Of a stretch of 64,000 nt of DNA, positions 44,901 to 57,500 are shown one piece after another. The DNA is from Edaphochlamys debaryana. Its lineage: Eukaryota; Chlorophyta; Chlorophyceae; Chlamydomonadales. The notes under the pieces were generated by a model, which saw only the letters and a program-made list of their open reading frames with translations, was not told the DNA's origin and ran no database searches. Both the position numbers and the translations under genes were made by a program. The stretch's first letter is position 1; each line of letters begins with the position of its first letter. The stretch covers positions 62,001-126,000 of the forward strand of contig JAEHOE010000184.1 of the NCBI GenBank assembly GCA_016858145.1. Direction: 5' to 3'.

Positions 44901-46923
44901 CCTACGGTATCCTGCCCCCTCCCCTCAACCCTTCCCTCTCGCCCCTCCTTTCCCCACCCCACCCCACACCTCAAGGGCTACGACACGATCGTGGGCGAGC
45001 GGGGACTGCGCCTGAGCGGCGGCGAGAAGCAGCGGGTGGCATTCGCCCGGGCCCTGCTCAAGAACCCGGCAATCCTGGTGCTGGGTGGGTCGGGACGGGG
45101 TGGGGTGTGTTGTGTAGCGAGGAAGTGTTGTGTGGCGACAAGGGCCTACGGAAATCCCCTTCTCCCACCCGCCCAATAGGATGGCCCCCGCCTAGTGCGC
45201 CAACCCCCATCCCAACCTCCTGGCCTCATGCCTGTTCTTCACCCTTATCTACCCGGTCCCCCAGATGAGGCCACCTCTGCTCTGGACACAATCACAGAGA
45301 AAAAGATCCAGGTGGGAGGGGAGGGGGCAGAGGGAAGGTGTTGGGCACCGTCCGGGGCGCTCCGCAGGCAAGCTTTGAGCTTTCCGACATGCGATGAAGT
45401 GGCACGCGGCGAGCTTGCACCCGCATGCCTCCCTGCTTGCTTGCCCCCGTCAGACTGCCCTCGCTGAGCTCCGGTCCGAGCGGACCACCATCATCGTGGC
45501 ACACAGGTGAGATCGGATCTTCATCTTACAGGGCGTGGGGGCATGCCTGATTTTGTCTGGAGCAATCAGATAGTTCTTCAGGATAGGTTATGGATCCTGT
45601 GTCCACCATCATCGTGGCTCACAGGTGGGGCTGGGGGCCGGGGGGGTGCGGGGGCATTGAGGAACGTGTATTGCGTTCATCAAGTAGGGATGGAGAGTGG
45701 GGCCTGGAGAGGTAGCTCTCGCCGTGCGGCCGCAAGACTGTAGCTCCCTCCTCCCCACCCCCCCGCCCCCCAGGCTGTCCACCATTGCGGATGCGGACCT
45801 GATTGTGGTCATGGCCGGGGGGAAGGTGGCGCAGGTGAGGGTGATGGGGGGAGACCTGCGAGTTCTAAGGGGGGGGGGAAATCGGGAAATGTGTCTGAAA
45901 GGAGGGGGGACTGGAAAAATGGCGCAGGTGAGGCGGGGACGGGGCAGGGCCCGCAGGGGAAAGGGGGTGGGCCGGCGGCAAGGTGGCGAGGGTGGGGGAC
46001 CTGCGTGGGGGTGGCAGAGGGTTTGGCCGAGGAGGTGGTCTGCTTGACCGCGTCCTGAAGCCTTTCCTTTCTAACGCCACCCACCCCGACCCCACCGCGA
46101 CCCCACCCCCCTCTAACCCCACCCCAGACCGGCAGCCACTCGGCCCTGCTGGCGGAGGGGGGGCTGTACGCGGACATGTGGGCGCGCCAGGCGGCAGCGG
46201 CGGAGAAGGTGGGAAGGGGGGCATGCGGAGTATGTTTGGTGCGGCAATGCTGGTACGGCAGTGCCGTCGGCGAGAGCAGCGGCCGCCAAGTGCGTGGGGT
46301 TGAGGCACGGCTTGCGTAGTGCCAAAGATAACCAGTAGGTCGGCGCCTGATCTAGTCCCGTACATGACGTACCTGCCGCACACGTACTGCAGGGCGAGCC
46401 GCTGAGCTCTGGCGGCGCCGGCTCCCGCATCGGCAGCGCCGCCGACCTCACCCGCCTCGCCGCCACCCCGCCCGCCACCGACGACGACGCTGGCGGCGGC
46501 GCCGGCGGCTGCCCCTTCAGCGGCGCTGGCGGCGGCGGCGGCGGTGGTCACGTGCGCGACGCGCCGCCTGCCCACAGGCACGCGCCGACGGCTGCTGGCG
46601 GCGGCGGCGGGTGCCCGCATCACGCGGCGGCTCGGGAGGCAGCGGCGGCAGTACCTGCAGTGCCGGCGGCGGCCGCGGGCAGCTCTTGCTCTGACGCTGG
46701 CGGGGTGGCGGCCAGTGAGGCTGCATCGGCGGTCAGCAGCGGCGCAACGGGCTCGGCGGCCCCTGCAGAGCCGCAGCCGCCGTCACAGCCGGCGGAGGCC
46801 GCGGCAGAGCCGGCGGCGACGGGCGGGGCCGATGGTAGCAAGGGCGCCGGCAGCAGCAGCACCGGCGGCGGCGGCGGGGGCGGAGGCGGAGGCAAGAAGG
46901 GCAAGAAGGGTAGGGGAAAGTGA
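35999..46923 (+). CDS. Half-size ABC transporter, HMT1/ABCB6 type (copy 2, N-terminally truncated, frameshift in first exon)
   Basis: Exons equivalent to E6-E31 of copy 1: 35999-36074, 36358-36508, 37310-37473, 37858-38070, 38322-38411, 38574-38635, 39245-39283, 39612-39696, 39813-39881, 40135-40293, 40979-41046, 41270-41363, 42031-42079, 42252-42373, 42570-42657, 43052-43101, 43422-43525, 43805-43904, 44287-44358, 44561-44620, 44976-45084, 45265-45311, 45454-45506, 45774-45834, 46128-46208, 46393-46923. The six-helix core and ATPase are intact, including Walker A (GATGSGKST), Q-loop (GMVPQDTVLF, lost in copy 1), [16 protein letters not shown] and VAHRLST. Exons for the extra N-terminal membrane domain are absent. 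The first exon has one extra T (GAGTTTCAAG against GAGTTCAAG), breaking its frame. From the second exon on, the frame stays open to the TGA. Any product would need a later start or an unknown 5' exon; no promoter was recognised. It could be a pseudogene still kept nearly intact, or a short core-only transporter. Confidence 0.75.
37062..37240 (+). repeat. Acceptor-side echoes of ABC exon 8 in copy 2
   Basis: Before the real exon 8 (37310) the intron holds two partial copies of its acceptor and first codons: CACAGCCCCTGGCGGAGGCG near 37066 and CACAGCCCCTGGAGGTGGTG near 37185. The first continues in exon-like fashion for about 60 bases. Copy 1 lacks them. Confidence 0.8.
41462..41625 (+). repeat. 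Two echoes of exon 17 end in copy 2
   Basis: The exon end AACGTGCTCAACGTGGTGCAG plus gta recurs near 41474-41497 (GTGCTCAACGTGGTGCAGGTA) and near 41596-41623 (ATCAACGTCAAGGTGGTGCAG). Copy 1 has one degenerate version at about 27040-27070 (ATCAAGGTTGCTGAGGTTGG). Confidence 0.75.
41778..41940 (+). repeat. Two acceptor-side echoes of exon 18 in copy 2
   Basis: The acceptor and exon start CAGTCCGCCATTATGTTCTG is present at about 41780 and 41908 before the real exon at 42031. Each is preceded by a long C-rich tract, so each resembles a complete 3' splice site. Copy 1 has only the real exon. Confidence 0.85.
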
Positions 46924-47445
46924 GGCCCGAGCTTGCAGGGAGCGAGTGCACAGGGCTCGGCAGAGCCCGGGGTTGCGGCAGCGCTCAACGTTGGGAGTAC
47001 GAGCGGGGCTGGGGGGCAGCGCACATGGGGCCACGGGCACTACGAGTTATACACCCGCAGGTGTGGATAGAGGTCGGGGATGTAGGGCGGGTTCTTGTGA
47101 GGGGTTGGGAGGGAGGTCGTCTGTTCTTGGCGCTACGCGAGCATGAGTTCGTGCGTGCAGTAGGTCTTTTGGTGTCGTGTGAATTGTGGTGGGGTATGGG
47201 GGCCTGGCAAGGTCGGGGGTCCCAGCATGGGACAGCCGCTGGCCGCCAGTCTGCCCAAGGATGCGGGAGGGTTGCACTGTGTGCCGCAGTCTGGGCTGCG
47301 CTCGGTGAGCCCAAACCCACGACAGCGCGCGCGGGGATGCGGCTGCCGGTGGCAGTGGACGCGTGTGCAGGGCCGGAGCTGAGCGCGACCGTCCGCCTCG
47401 GACAGTCCCTCCCTCCAGTCGGGCAGGGATTACAGGCAGGCTGTA

Positions 47446-47450
47446 TGTAA
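47446..47450 (+). other. Putative poly(A) signal TGTAA of ABC copy 2
   Basis: Matches 32996-33000 of copy 1 in position and context (GTATGTAA). Confidence 0.55.
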
Positions 47451-47637
47451 GCCCACACGGAGGGGTCCAGGGTCCTCGCCACTCGTTAGTCATGCCCCCG
47501 AGCCGCGCGTACCGCTCCGTGTAGTGCTAGAGAGCTTTGTTGCTTGTGTGCTACACGGCGGGTTCATCGATCATTACAACACTGCCCTCAACTACATAAG
47601 ATTAGCGGTAAGTAGCAGAGCCTCATTGCATCATGAT

Positions 47638-47830
47638 TCATGAACCCGCACTACCCAAGGTAATGCGCTTGTCAGGCGTCGTCAACCCCTCGGCCTGGAC
47701 ATAGCCGGCTGCACGAACCTCCTCCTCATTGTGCAACACCGCCCCCACTGCTGCCTCTGCCCACGCCTCCGCCCGCATGCAGCTCCGCTGCCCCGCCCGA
47801 GCCTCCGCCACAGGGGTGGGGAGGTATTGG
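47638..47830 (-). pseudogene. Coding-like fragment of unknown gene or element
   Basis: The minus strand reads an acidic, well-composed stretch (RAEAWAEAAVGAVLHNEEEV, then AAGYVQAEGLTTPDKRITLG) ending in TGA (47640-47638). The frame remains open upstream to about 48219, but that part looks like non-coding sequence. No partner exon was identified. A degenerate relative is at 14660-14770. It may be the last exon of a real gene or a relic of a dispersed element; I do not recognise the family. Confidence 0.35.
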
Positions 47831-48896
47831 GTGTGAGACTGAAGGGACGTGTGCCAGTTTCGCCACCTCCCGCTAAGGTCCCGCACTCCCGGTCCCCCAT
47901 TCCGCCCGTAAGAGTTGCAACTACCGCACCAACTAAAGGAACCGAGATGCATGAAAACGTATGGCATCGCGGGCTGGGCGTGACATGGCGAAATCAACGG
48001 CCAAACCAGGACGGCGGAGGCGGAGGAGATCATGAAATGTGCTTCGCGTGGGTGACCTGGGTTGTTACATGATGGCGCAGACACCTGGGATAGGAGCTCT
48101 GCATCACCGGATTCGCCGCTTAGGACTGACTTAATCATACGGGCTTGCCGCCTTGCCCCCGCCCTGCCAGACGACAAGCAGTGTCCTGACAGAGGGTAGC
48201 GGAGTTGTGTGCACACCATTTGCGGGCGTCTGAGAGGACGAGGCGTTGTCGTGCATACGGGCTCGATCGGGATTGATGAGTTGGTGTTGAGCTAGGGCAG
48301 TGGCCGGATCACTGGCCTGTGGGCTGCGCAGGGGGTACGCCCGCGCAGGGGAACCACCAGCCGCAGTGGCCGAATCCCCACGGGCTGCGCGTGTGACCTG
48401 GCGACGCGAGGGGCACGCAGCAGGAGGCAGGCGGGGAACCCAGGGGGGGATTACGTGGTGGCAGCGTGACCCTGGTCGTAGTCCGGAGGAGTTGCGCCGC
48501 CGCCGTCAAAGCCAGCTCGTTTGGGTAATGGTGGGGGAGTTGCCGCCGTGTGCTGTCGGTTGGCGTGCATACTGGCGGCCGTTCGTGCAAGTTCGTGCAC
48601 GCGGATCGCCCGCGCACTGCACGCCGTTCTCCACCCGGTCTCCACTTCCCAGTCCAAGTGTCACCGCTGTCTCATCGCACTGGTAATCAAAGATCAGGCA
48701 TAACGGGGCGCTCAGAGGCGTGGCTGTGCGAGTCCGTGTCTACGATTTCATACTAGTGTGGCCGTGTGGCGCTTGGTCCGACCTCCACACCAGACTCGTA
48801 GCCTGGAGTACGCTCAACATTATGGACACGCTGATGGCTTCGAGTTCGAGCCGAGCTGCAATTACGAGTCCTCCTCAGGGCCCTCACGCCTTTTAG
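47831..48896. other. Intergenic region, no supported gene
   Basis: No exon-like frames with matching splice sites. The last few hundred bases are the likely promoter and 5' UTR of the lectin gene, without a recognisable element. Confidence 0.4.
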
Positions 48897-51800
48897 ATGA
48901 CGCTTGGGTTTGGCATCCTAGCGACTCTACTGCTGGTGTCATCCGCCCAAGGTGCGTTTGCGTGTGGTGCGTGTGAGCGCCCGGACCTGACGCCATTATT
49001 GCGCCTTTTCTGCAGGCCGCGTCCACATTCGTGATGGGTCGGCGTTTCAGTATGAACTACACTTCAACGCGGCTTCATATCCAGCGGCGCTGGCCAGCTG
49101 CCAAGTGAGTCGCAGTCATGGCCGGGTGGTCCTCACCTTCCAAGCCGCCACACCTCACCACGACTCCGGTTTAGGAACCTATGTTGTTCCCACTATCCCC
49201 ATACGTCGTCGTGGATACGGCCCGGCTCGCAAAGCTGCTTGGCCCGCCTCCGCCCGCCCCCCGAAGCTGTCCTCCCCGCCGCAAACGGCCTCCCAGCTGG
49301 ACAGGTTTTAGGGATACATGGGGGTGGGTTTTTGCCGTTCATGCCGACTTCACCAATTCCAGCACTCCACGCCCCTCCGTCTCCGCATGAGTCCAGCACC
49401 ACTCACGCACCATATCATGACGCCACCGGGCCCCGCCCGCCGTCCCGGGTCAGCACCTCCCGCATCACCACCGCCTCCTCCCTTCTCCTCCTGCACCACA
49501 ACCTCGTCGTCCCGGCTCTCCCTGGCACGACCTCCCCGTGCAGGCCCCCCTTTGCACGACCCCCCATGCAAATTAGACCCCTTGCACGACCCCCCGTGCA
49601 GGCCCGTGCTGGAGGCCAGGGCGTCCTCACGCCGCTAGCTAGCGCTGAGGAAGCGACTGCGGTGGCGGCACTGGTGGCCGGCGGCTGCCTTGCGCAGAGC
49701 GGCTGGACGGATGAGTAAGTGCATGCCTGTCTGACAACGAGCAGGTTCGCCCAGCTTCCTTTCCCCGTCCAACCCACATCACGCCGCGGCCTCCCGTCCC
49801 TCCCCCGACAAACGTTTTTAGGCCTGGGCCCCAACAAGGCCGCCCGGCGTCCCTGTGTCGTGGCCACACACAGCCGCCCGCTGCGCCAACCACCCCACCC
49901 TAGCCCCGCCCACACGCGGCATCCAACACTCCCGTAGCCACTGCTTACCGGCTCCCGTGCCCCCCTCCCTCCTCCCCTCCCTCTCTCCTTGACCACCACC
50001 ATCCAGATATTTCTACATCGGCCTCACCAGCCTCGCCCAGCACCGCTTCGACTCCCCGCTCCTCCCCCTCCTGGGCTTCCTCGATCGGCCCCGCCCCGGG
50101 AGCAGCACCACCTACCTCCGCACCGCGGCCCTGACGGCGCCCGGCGGCGGCTTCCGGCCAGGCCCCAGCGGCGCCGCCGCCTGGCCCGACGGCACCCAGG
50201 CGGTGGCGGAGCTGACGGCCAGCGGCGCCACTGACGGTCCGCCGGCGCCGCTCTGCGCCGCCGTCAGGGTGCTGGTGACGCCGCCTGGCGGCGGCGCGCC
50301 GGCGGCGGCATGCAGCCTCGGGCAGCGGCTGCGGGACCGCTTTCCGCCGCCGCCGCAGCGGCCGCCGCCGTCGACGGCGGCGCCGCCAGCGGCTGTGCAG
50401 CAGACCCCGGCGGCTTCGGTGTCGTACCAACTGGAGCTGCACCTGTTGGGATGTGATGGGTTCGCGGGTAGCCGGGGGATCCCGGATGGCCCCAGCCGCC
50501 ACGCCTACGTGTGCCGTGTGCCGCTGGGCACGACCCGCTCCCCGCCGCCGCCGCCCCTGCCGCCGCCGCCGCCGCCGTCGCCGCCTCCGCCGCCACTACC
50601 GGCGCCGCTGCCCTCGCCGCCGGCACCGGTGAACCGGCCCCCGGGAACGGTCCGGCACCTCCTCAGCGAAAGGGAAGCAGCCGCCGTGGCAGGGGTGGCG
50701 CGGGAGAGGAGGTCACTAGCTGAAGTGGCGGCGCCCCAGCCGCCGCCAGGGCGCGTTCCGCCGCTGCCCGTCGCAGCCGAAACGTGGCCCCTGCCGCCGC
50801 CGGCCCCGCGGCCTCCGCTGCCGCAGCCGCCTGCGCCGCCTGCGCCGCCGCCGACGCCGCCGCCAGCGAGGCCCTGGGCGCAGCCGGCGGCGCCGCCGGC
50901 GCCGCCGCGGGCGCCGCTGGCTCCGCCGTTCCCTCCGCCGGCCGCCGCCGTCCTGGAAGCAAGCGCCTCATGTGCGTGGCTGCCGAGTGCTGCTGGGCTC
51001 ACACAAATATACCTTGCCCCCTACCTTGGCTACGCCGTATCCAGCCCGGTATGCCGCTGAACCTTCACTCTGACGCATCGTCCCAACGGCCCGCAGGCGA
51101 CTTCGTTACTCTGGGGATGGCTGGCGGGGGCGCGCGGGCGATGCGGTACGCCGCCTGCTACTCGGGCGCCTCGTGGGCTGAGGCGCAGGAGACGTGCGAG
51201 GCCGTCCTGGAGGGGGGCGTGCTGGCGGCGTTCGAGGAGCAGGTGGGGGGCAGGGAGGAAGCGAGGAGGCGAGGAAGAGGAAGGGTCGTGGGCAGGTGGG
51301 TGCGTGGGTGCGTACCACCGGGGGCTTGTTGTATGGCCGAGGCTCAGGAGCGGACGCCACGTGTGAAGGGGTGCGGGTGTCGCTTGGGCCCGAGCTCTGG
51401 GACTCTTGGTAGCCATGAGCGGGCGGCGGGCATTTCTGTCAGGGCCAGAGCCTTGTGCTGGAATGGTCGCCTGGGCGGTAACGGCTGGGGCACAAGCTCC
51501 GAGCGGACAGGAAGTGCACGCGTGGGTAGCAGACGGCGCGAGCGAGCCCAGCCCCCTCAAGGCAGGCGGGTACAGGGCCCCGAATCCCAGGCCACCACCA
51601 CTCAAAAGCTGACCTATCGTCCACTGCATCCTCGCCTCTCCTTCCCCAGGCCCAACTGGATGCCGTGAGGTACCTGCTGGCAGGAGCCGATGCCTCCACT
51701 CCACGCCTCTCGAGCGATTGGCCCTCGGAGTTCTGGTTCGGTCTGGCCTCGGGCTCAGACCCCGCCAACACCGCCGCCCTGGGCCGAGCGGGCGTGCCGC

Positions 51801-54507
51801 TCGAGTTCCCCCTGACCTCCACCCGCGCAGCCCCGGTCTACATCTCATCGCTCTGGGCGAACGGAACCCTGGGCGTGCACGCAAGCTGCCAAGCAGGAGG
51901 GTCAACGAGTGCAGCAGCGGGGGTTGCGTTGCCGGACCCTGGGGGCTGCTGTGGCACTTTGGCACCGCCAGGGGTGTCATGGGACGGCTCCACCCCCCTG
52001 GCGCTGTCGCTGCGGCGCTGCTGGGAGCGGCGGTACTTCGTGTGTCAGGCGCCGTACGGGTCTAGTACGGCAGATCCCGGCGGCGGGACGAGCGGCCCGT
52101 CCACGGTGGAGGCGTCCTCGCTGACGGCGGCCATGTTCGTCGACGCTTCGTCGCCGCTGTACACGTAGGCAGGGGTGTGTTGAGCATGCAAACGGGTTGA
52201 ACAGGTCTTGCCGGGCCAGGACCGTAGCCGGTTCGTGTGAGCCAAAAGCATGGCCTGCTTCCTTCAGTACTACGCATCCTGAGCACGATACGGTTTTGGT
52301 TCCACTGCACACCACCACGCAGGGGCCCCACCAAGACCTTCCGCGCGCTTGCCGAGCTGGTCTTCAGCATGGCTTGGGACTCGATAGCGGACCGGGACGC
52401 GCAGTTCAGGAGCGAGTGAGTGGGGAGCGGTGGGGGTCCAAAGGCTGGAAAGCCCCCAAAGAGGCCGTGGCTTTGTGGGGGCTGTCCACGCCCTTACACA
52501 GCTGCTGGGACCTGAGGCCTGGGTCCGCACGCCTGCAGCACGCCCCACGATCACGTCCGCCACTTCGCATTCCCTTCTAACCCCCAAAGCCTGTGCTGAC
52601 ACCCAACGTGTTGCTGCAAACGCAGCGTCACGGCCCAGCTGGCCCGCTCCACGCGGCTGCCCTCCTCCTGCTTCGCCGTCACCCGCCTGGCCCCGGGGTC
52701 CGTGGTGGCGGGGCTGAACGCTACGGTGCGCGGACTGCCGCGCGCCAACCTGTCGGACTTCCGGGGGTTTATCGGAGGCGCGTTCAGCAGCGGCGCGCGG
52801 CTGTTTGACGGCGGCTTCACGGGCACCTGGGGCGTGTCGGTGAGTGAGGGCTGTGGCTTGGTTGGTTAGGGTTACGGATGGGGGTTGGGGTAAGGGATGG
52901 AGGCGTGTGGCGTGTGGGGGTTCATCCGGACAGTGGTGCGGAGGCACGGGGCGGGGGGTGTCGGTGAGAGAGGGCGGTGGGGCGGGTAGGCCTTTACCTT
53001 TTGGGTTCACGGATCTCCTGTCCAGTGTTTGGGGTCGCTTGGTTGGGGGAACGCGTACAGGATGGAGGCGTGTGACGTGTCGGGCTCCCTCTGGACATGT
53101 CTGTGCACACACGGGGCGGGGCGTTTGGGACGATCCCCTGTCCAATGCTTAGCCCCTGTCCAGATCTTCTCTGCTTGGGTCAACGGCCCTCGTCCCTACT
53201 TATGGAGACGGATCAACTGCTCTTACCTTGAACCTGATTGGACCCGTCACTCTTGCTCTTGCTCCCAGGATGTGTCAATCAATGTCATTGACACCACGGT
53301 GCTTGTGGCGCCCAGCCCGCCGCTGGTGAGCACGACGCCCGACGGCACCGGCGGCGACGACGACGGCGGCGGAGACAGGGGCAACTCGGCCGCACGAACC
53401 GCCATCATATCGGTTTCCTGCGTAGCCGGCGTGCTGCTCCTTGTGGGGCTCGTGTTTGGTGTCATGGCGCTCGTGAGGAGAAGGAGCCGCGGCACCGTGC
53501 ACGCGAGCGTTGGCGGCGGCGTTTGGGGCGGCGGCGGGGGATACAATGCCGCGGCAGCGGGAGGCTACGGCGGCGGCGTGGGCAATGCACTGTCTGGGGG
53601 CTACGGCGGCGCCGCTGGCGGCGGCGTCGGCGGGGCAAGCGGCAAGGCGCCGGGCTGGTCGCCGCCGCCGCCGCTGATTCTGCCGCCGCTGACGCCCACG
53701 GGTCTGCCGTACAGGCCGGCGTCAAACACGCCCCAGCCGCCGTCCGGTAGCCGGCCCCGGTCAGCGGTGCGAGCAGCATCCGGGGCGGGGTCTCCCACGC
53801 TCGGGCCCTCCCACTCGCCCACGCTAGCGCCGTCCCCGACGCTTCAGGCGGGGGTGTCGCGTGGGAGCTCGCAAGCCCCCACGCCGCTCCTGTCCCCCAG
53901 CTCAGTCAACGGCGTCTCCGGGCTGCTGTCGCCGCCCCTTTCCGGGCCGGGCGCCGGAGGGGGAGCAGGGCTGGTGTCCCGCCCGGGTTCGCACACGTCC
54001 CCCGGGCAACTGCCACCCCTCTCCTCCCCGGGGGCGCTGCCGTCACCCCACGCCCTCGTCTCGCCGTCCGAGGGGCTGCGCCTGCCGCCGCCGCCTCTAG
54101 CCGCCCCCTCGCCCCACCCACGGACCTCTTTGGCGGGTGGTGGGGTGAGCGTCCCCCGCGCCCGCATCAGCGGCTCGGGTGGCGGCGAGCCAGGCGAGGA
54201 GCCCTACCCGGCCCTGCCCTCGCCGCCCATGCCACGACCGTCTTGGGCCGGTGGGCCATCGGGCAGGATGCGGACGAGCTACTCGGGGGGCGGGCTGGTG
54301 CCCGCCGGGTACGGCGGATCTGGCGGCGGGGCCGGCGAGGAAGCGGCGGGTGTACGGCAGTCGCTGAACGGGCAGGATGCGATGCGAGCAATGCTGCGGG
54401 GGCCGTCGAGCCGGGGACTGCCCCCGCCGCCGGTCTTCTCACTCGCAGGGGGCCCGGCAGGGAACCGGCTTGTGCAGGAGGGCGCAGCGGGCTCTGCTGA
54501 GCCGTAG
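48897..54507 (+). CDS. Type I membrane protein with two C-type lectin-like domains
   Basis: Nine exons join in phase (1,142 residues): 48897-48951, 49016-49104, 49602-49714, 50007-50971, 51097-51242, 51650-52164, 52323-52415, 52626-52839, 53269-54507 (TAG). Residues 1-18 form a signal peptide (TLGFGILATLLLVSSAQ). The first lectin-like domain, about 25-200, shows SYPAALASCQARAGG, WTDEYFYIGLTSL (a WIGL-like motif) and YVCRVPLG. A Pro-rich linker with (S)PPPPP runs follows, to about 400. The second domain, about 408-615, shows ASWAEAQETCEAVL, SEFWFGLAS and RRCWERRYFVCQ. Residues about 630-745 form a compact extracellular module resembling a membrane-proximal SEA-like domain (resemblance only). 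One membrane span lies at 775-799 (AIISVSCVAGVLLLVGLVFG), then RRRSR and a 340-residue Gly/Ser/Pro-rich cytoplasmic tail. Such proteins bind carbohydrates or proteins at the cell surface; ligand unknown. The donor at 50972 (GTGCGT) is inferred from phase. Confidence 0.8.
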
Positions 54508-57500
54508 TAACATGATGAGGTTTTGGACGATGCAGCACGATTGCACGCATGCGAGAGAAGCTGATCAGGGAGTGGGTTGTCTGCACATAAGCATTATGCG
54601 CCTAGCTCCGGGCCGCGAGGACGGCTAGGCGATAGATAGACGAGCCCAGGGCGAGACTGTGTCTTGGAAGCTTTGATGCCAGCCCTAGCCGCAAAGCTGT
54701 GGCAAGATAGGCTTGCTTTCTGCGGTGCACCAGTCGGCATGCTACCAATGTAGCCGCAGGATGACGGGGGCTGAACTAAAGTCGGTCTGCGCTCTCGGCG
54801 CGCTGTGATTATTCCATTGTTAGTCGGCACGTACCAGTCCGGCTGCTGGCCGACGGCTCTGCTATTCTTGGTGCACATGACCACCCAGACCGAGGCGGGG
54901 CCATAGTTTGTTGGATGTCCTTGAAAGGTGTGGGAGAGCCCATGCATGCGTCAAGGGGGGCCACGTCCCTATCCGCTGCCCCCCACGTCGGAGCCATTAT
55001 TGTTTACGACGGGGTCGTGGGTGGGGAGTTCTGTCTTGTGGGGTTCGTGACCTGGTTTGGTGCATGGGCATTGATCACGGAGGCAGGCAAAGGCGGCTGA
55101 CCATTCGGGTGTGAGACAGTGACAGAGGGTACCAGTAATAGGGCAAGGGGGATGCAGGTTAGATCCATGCTGTCACGCGCGCTAGCATGTATAGTAAGCC
55201 AAGGTTCCTTATGTCCAGATGCAGGGTTTGTATGGTGGCGGAAGTAGGCCCGCCTTAGTCCTCTGCAGATGAGGGTCGCACAAAGTGCATGCCGTGGTGC
55301 TGCCAGAGTTGTTGGTGGACAAGGTTGCATGCATAACGAGGGCACATCCAGCGCAAAGCGTTTATGTCCTCTATGTGGTGGTATTGCATGGGATGGGCCC
55401 GAAACGCAACGTAGCTAAGTGCACATGCAAGTCGGCGGCGGGGCTTTGGAAAGCTCGTGCGGTTATGGACGGCACGAAAGAGGCGTGGCACTTTGATACA
55501 ATACGTCTCATGCAGCGCACTGTGTGCCTGGTCCCAATGATGTTTCTGGCTGATGGATGCCGAGGAATGAGGGCCCCAGGGGAATCAGGGCTCTACGTTA
55601 GGGGCAATGCCGGTATGTATGAAAGGCAGGGGCGGACGGCGGCGCTTTAAAAGCTTCTAGGGGGCCCACGATTATCAGTGCAGTGCCGCGCTGAGCTTAT
55701 GTGTTTGCACCCGGGTCTAACGTCGGTCAGAGATACTCTCGATCGGAGCTTTACATCATCGGCTGGGGCCATGACTAGCAGGCCGCTGCCTTCTTTACGG
55801 GGGCTAGTTTATCACAAAGAGATGCTTGCCTGGCGGGATGCCATCGGCGGCGCCTACCTCCTGCGCCGCCCAGCCCCTAGGCCCCCGTGACCGCCCCCAC
55901 CCCCATCTGTCCCCATCAGCCTGCGTAGAGTCTCGCTCTCTCTGCGTCCGCCCCTCCTGCCCCCCCCCCCCTCCCGATGAGTCAGGGTTACGAGAGAACA
56001 ACGGAGAGCCCGAGTCAGGGTGCGTGGCGGCAAGAACACGAACACGTGCTAAGCATGGGGGACGTGGGGCGTGCTCGCTCCGCGCGCGCGGAGTTTCAGG
56101 GCACCGCAGCATCCTCGCTCGCAACAGCCAAATTTGTCGGAACTGCCTCGCTGTTAGCTTGAACGCGTAAGGTAACTATTGAATCCAATTTACGAGTTGT
56201 TACTTGGGCTATGGATGCGAGGCGGTGCGACTGCCTTCCCAACATCTTGAGATTGATAAGTTTCCCTGCTCTCAACCACAAACGAGAGGGATGAAATTAT
56301 TAAAGCGTGTGGCATCGCGGGATGGGCTTGAATCGCAAGTTTGTGCGTTGCTCCATAACACTCGCGGAAGACCACGACGCCCAACGCGGGGTACGTAACC
56401 CGGGGCGCACGTAGACGGCGGGGACGTAGACCAATACACACACACACACACACCACGGCAACCACGCTTTACTCGTTACTGATTCCTAGGGTTGGCACAC
56501 ACGCCACGGCAGGGGCTCAGCCCCAAGTCGCTACCATGACGCCGCCCGCAGAGCCTGACGGCGGAGCTCAACCCAAAAACTCCCTCGGCGAGGGTCTTCC
56601 AAGGGTAGAGAGATGGCCTAGGGTTGGAAGACCTCCTGCCAGGCTGTGCCGTTAGGCCCTGTTTCTGGCCGGTGCCATACCCATTCAGGGTCCCCCTGCT
56701 TGGCTTGTGCGAGGTAAGTCATCGCCGGCCGGAGCTGTGGCACAGCAAACATCTTTCATCCGTCTGTAGGCGGCCGCAGGCATCGAGCTAGGTTGGCGAC
56801 ATGCAGACCGAGAAGGCCTTCTCGGGGGACCTACCTCCCACGGCAGCAGGCATGCATGCATGGTCTAACCCCCATCCCCTGCGTTCTGCAGGTGAGCGGT
56901 GCTTGCGTCGGTCAGCTGGGTCCCAACTTGATTGCCCGCCCAACGGCTCCGCTCGGGCGATGGCCGCACATAACTACCAACCAAACGAGCCTCTTAGTTA
57001 GATCCTTGATTAGATCCTGCAGGGCGGGTTTATCTTGCTGCTAACGTCTTCGCTGCTGGGACTCACGGCATACCTAGGCGGTAAGGCCCTGGGCCTAGGA
57101 CCCAACGCTAAGCTTACAAGCACGAGCGCACCGGCTTAGACCAGTCCATCCTCCAACACTATCAATGTCCCGGTATGCCCTGCTTGACTGGGTTCAGGTC
57201 CAGCTTCTTCCAGCTGAGTGACCCAGTCGGAATAACTTGTTCGACCCGGCACCTAACACAGCGCCCCGAGTGACCCTAACGGAGCGCCTGGCTTTCGCCC
57301 AGACTGGATCAGCGCCAAGGCCTTGTTGCAGACCCAAAAAAGTATCATCGATCGGACGGCAACATAACCCTTATCCATCCCCGCATCCCTGCGCACCGGA
57401 TAGGCAGGCGTCAAGCCTTATTATGGAATGAACGACGGACACGTAACCACATCCCTCCCCGATTCCCTCGACCTGACTAGTAGTGATACACCAGCCCCTG

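Larger units (their letters stand above)
35999..47490 (+). repeat. Direct duplication, block 2
   Basis: Second block of the ABC duplication, same orientation, starting just before exon 6. The first five exons (N-terminal membrane domain) are not present upstream; the inverted repeat lies there instead. Introns have diverged by gain of repeats and echoes. Confidence 0.9.

Noticed and set aside
50520..50960. Opposite-strand and shifted frames rich in Gly/Ala over the proline-rich linker
   Set aside because: They are shadows of the (S)PPPP-coding repeat; the lectin domains on both sides fix the true frame.
55285..55650. 121-codon open frame on the plus strand
   Set aside because: Codon use is unlike neighbouring genes, and there are no flanking exons, domain features or conserved motif.
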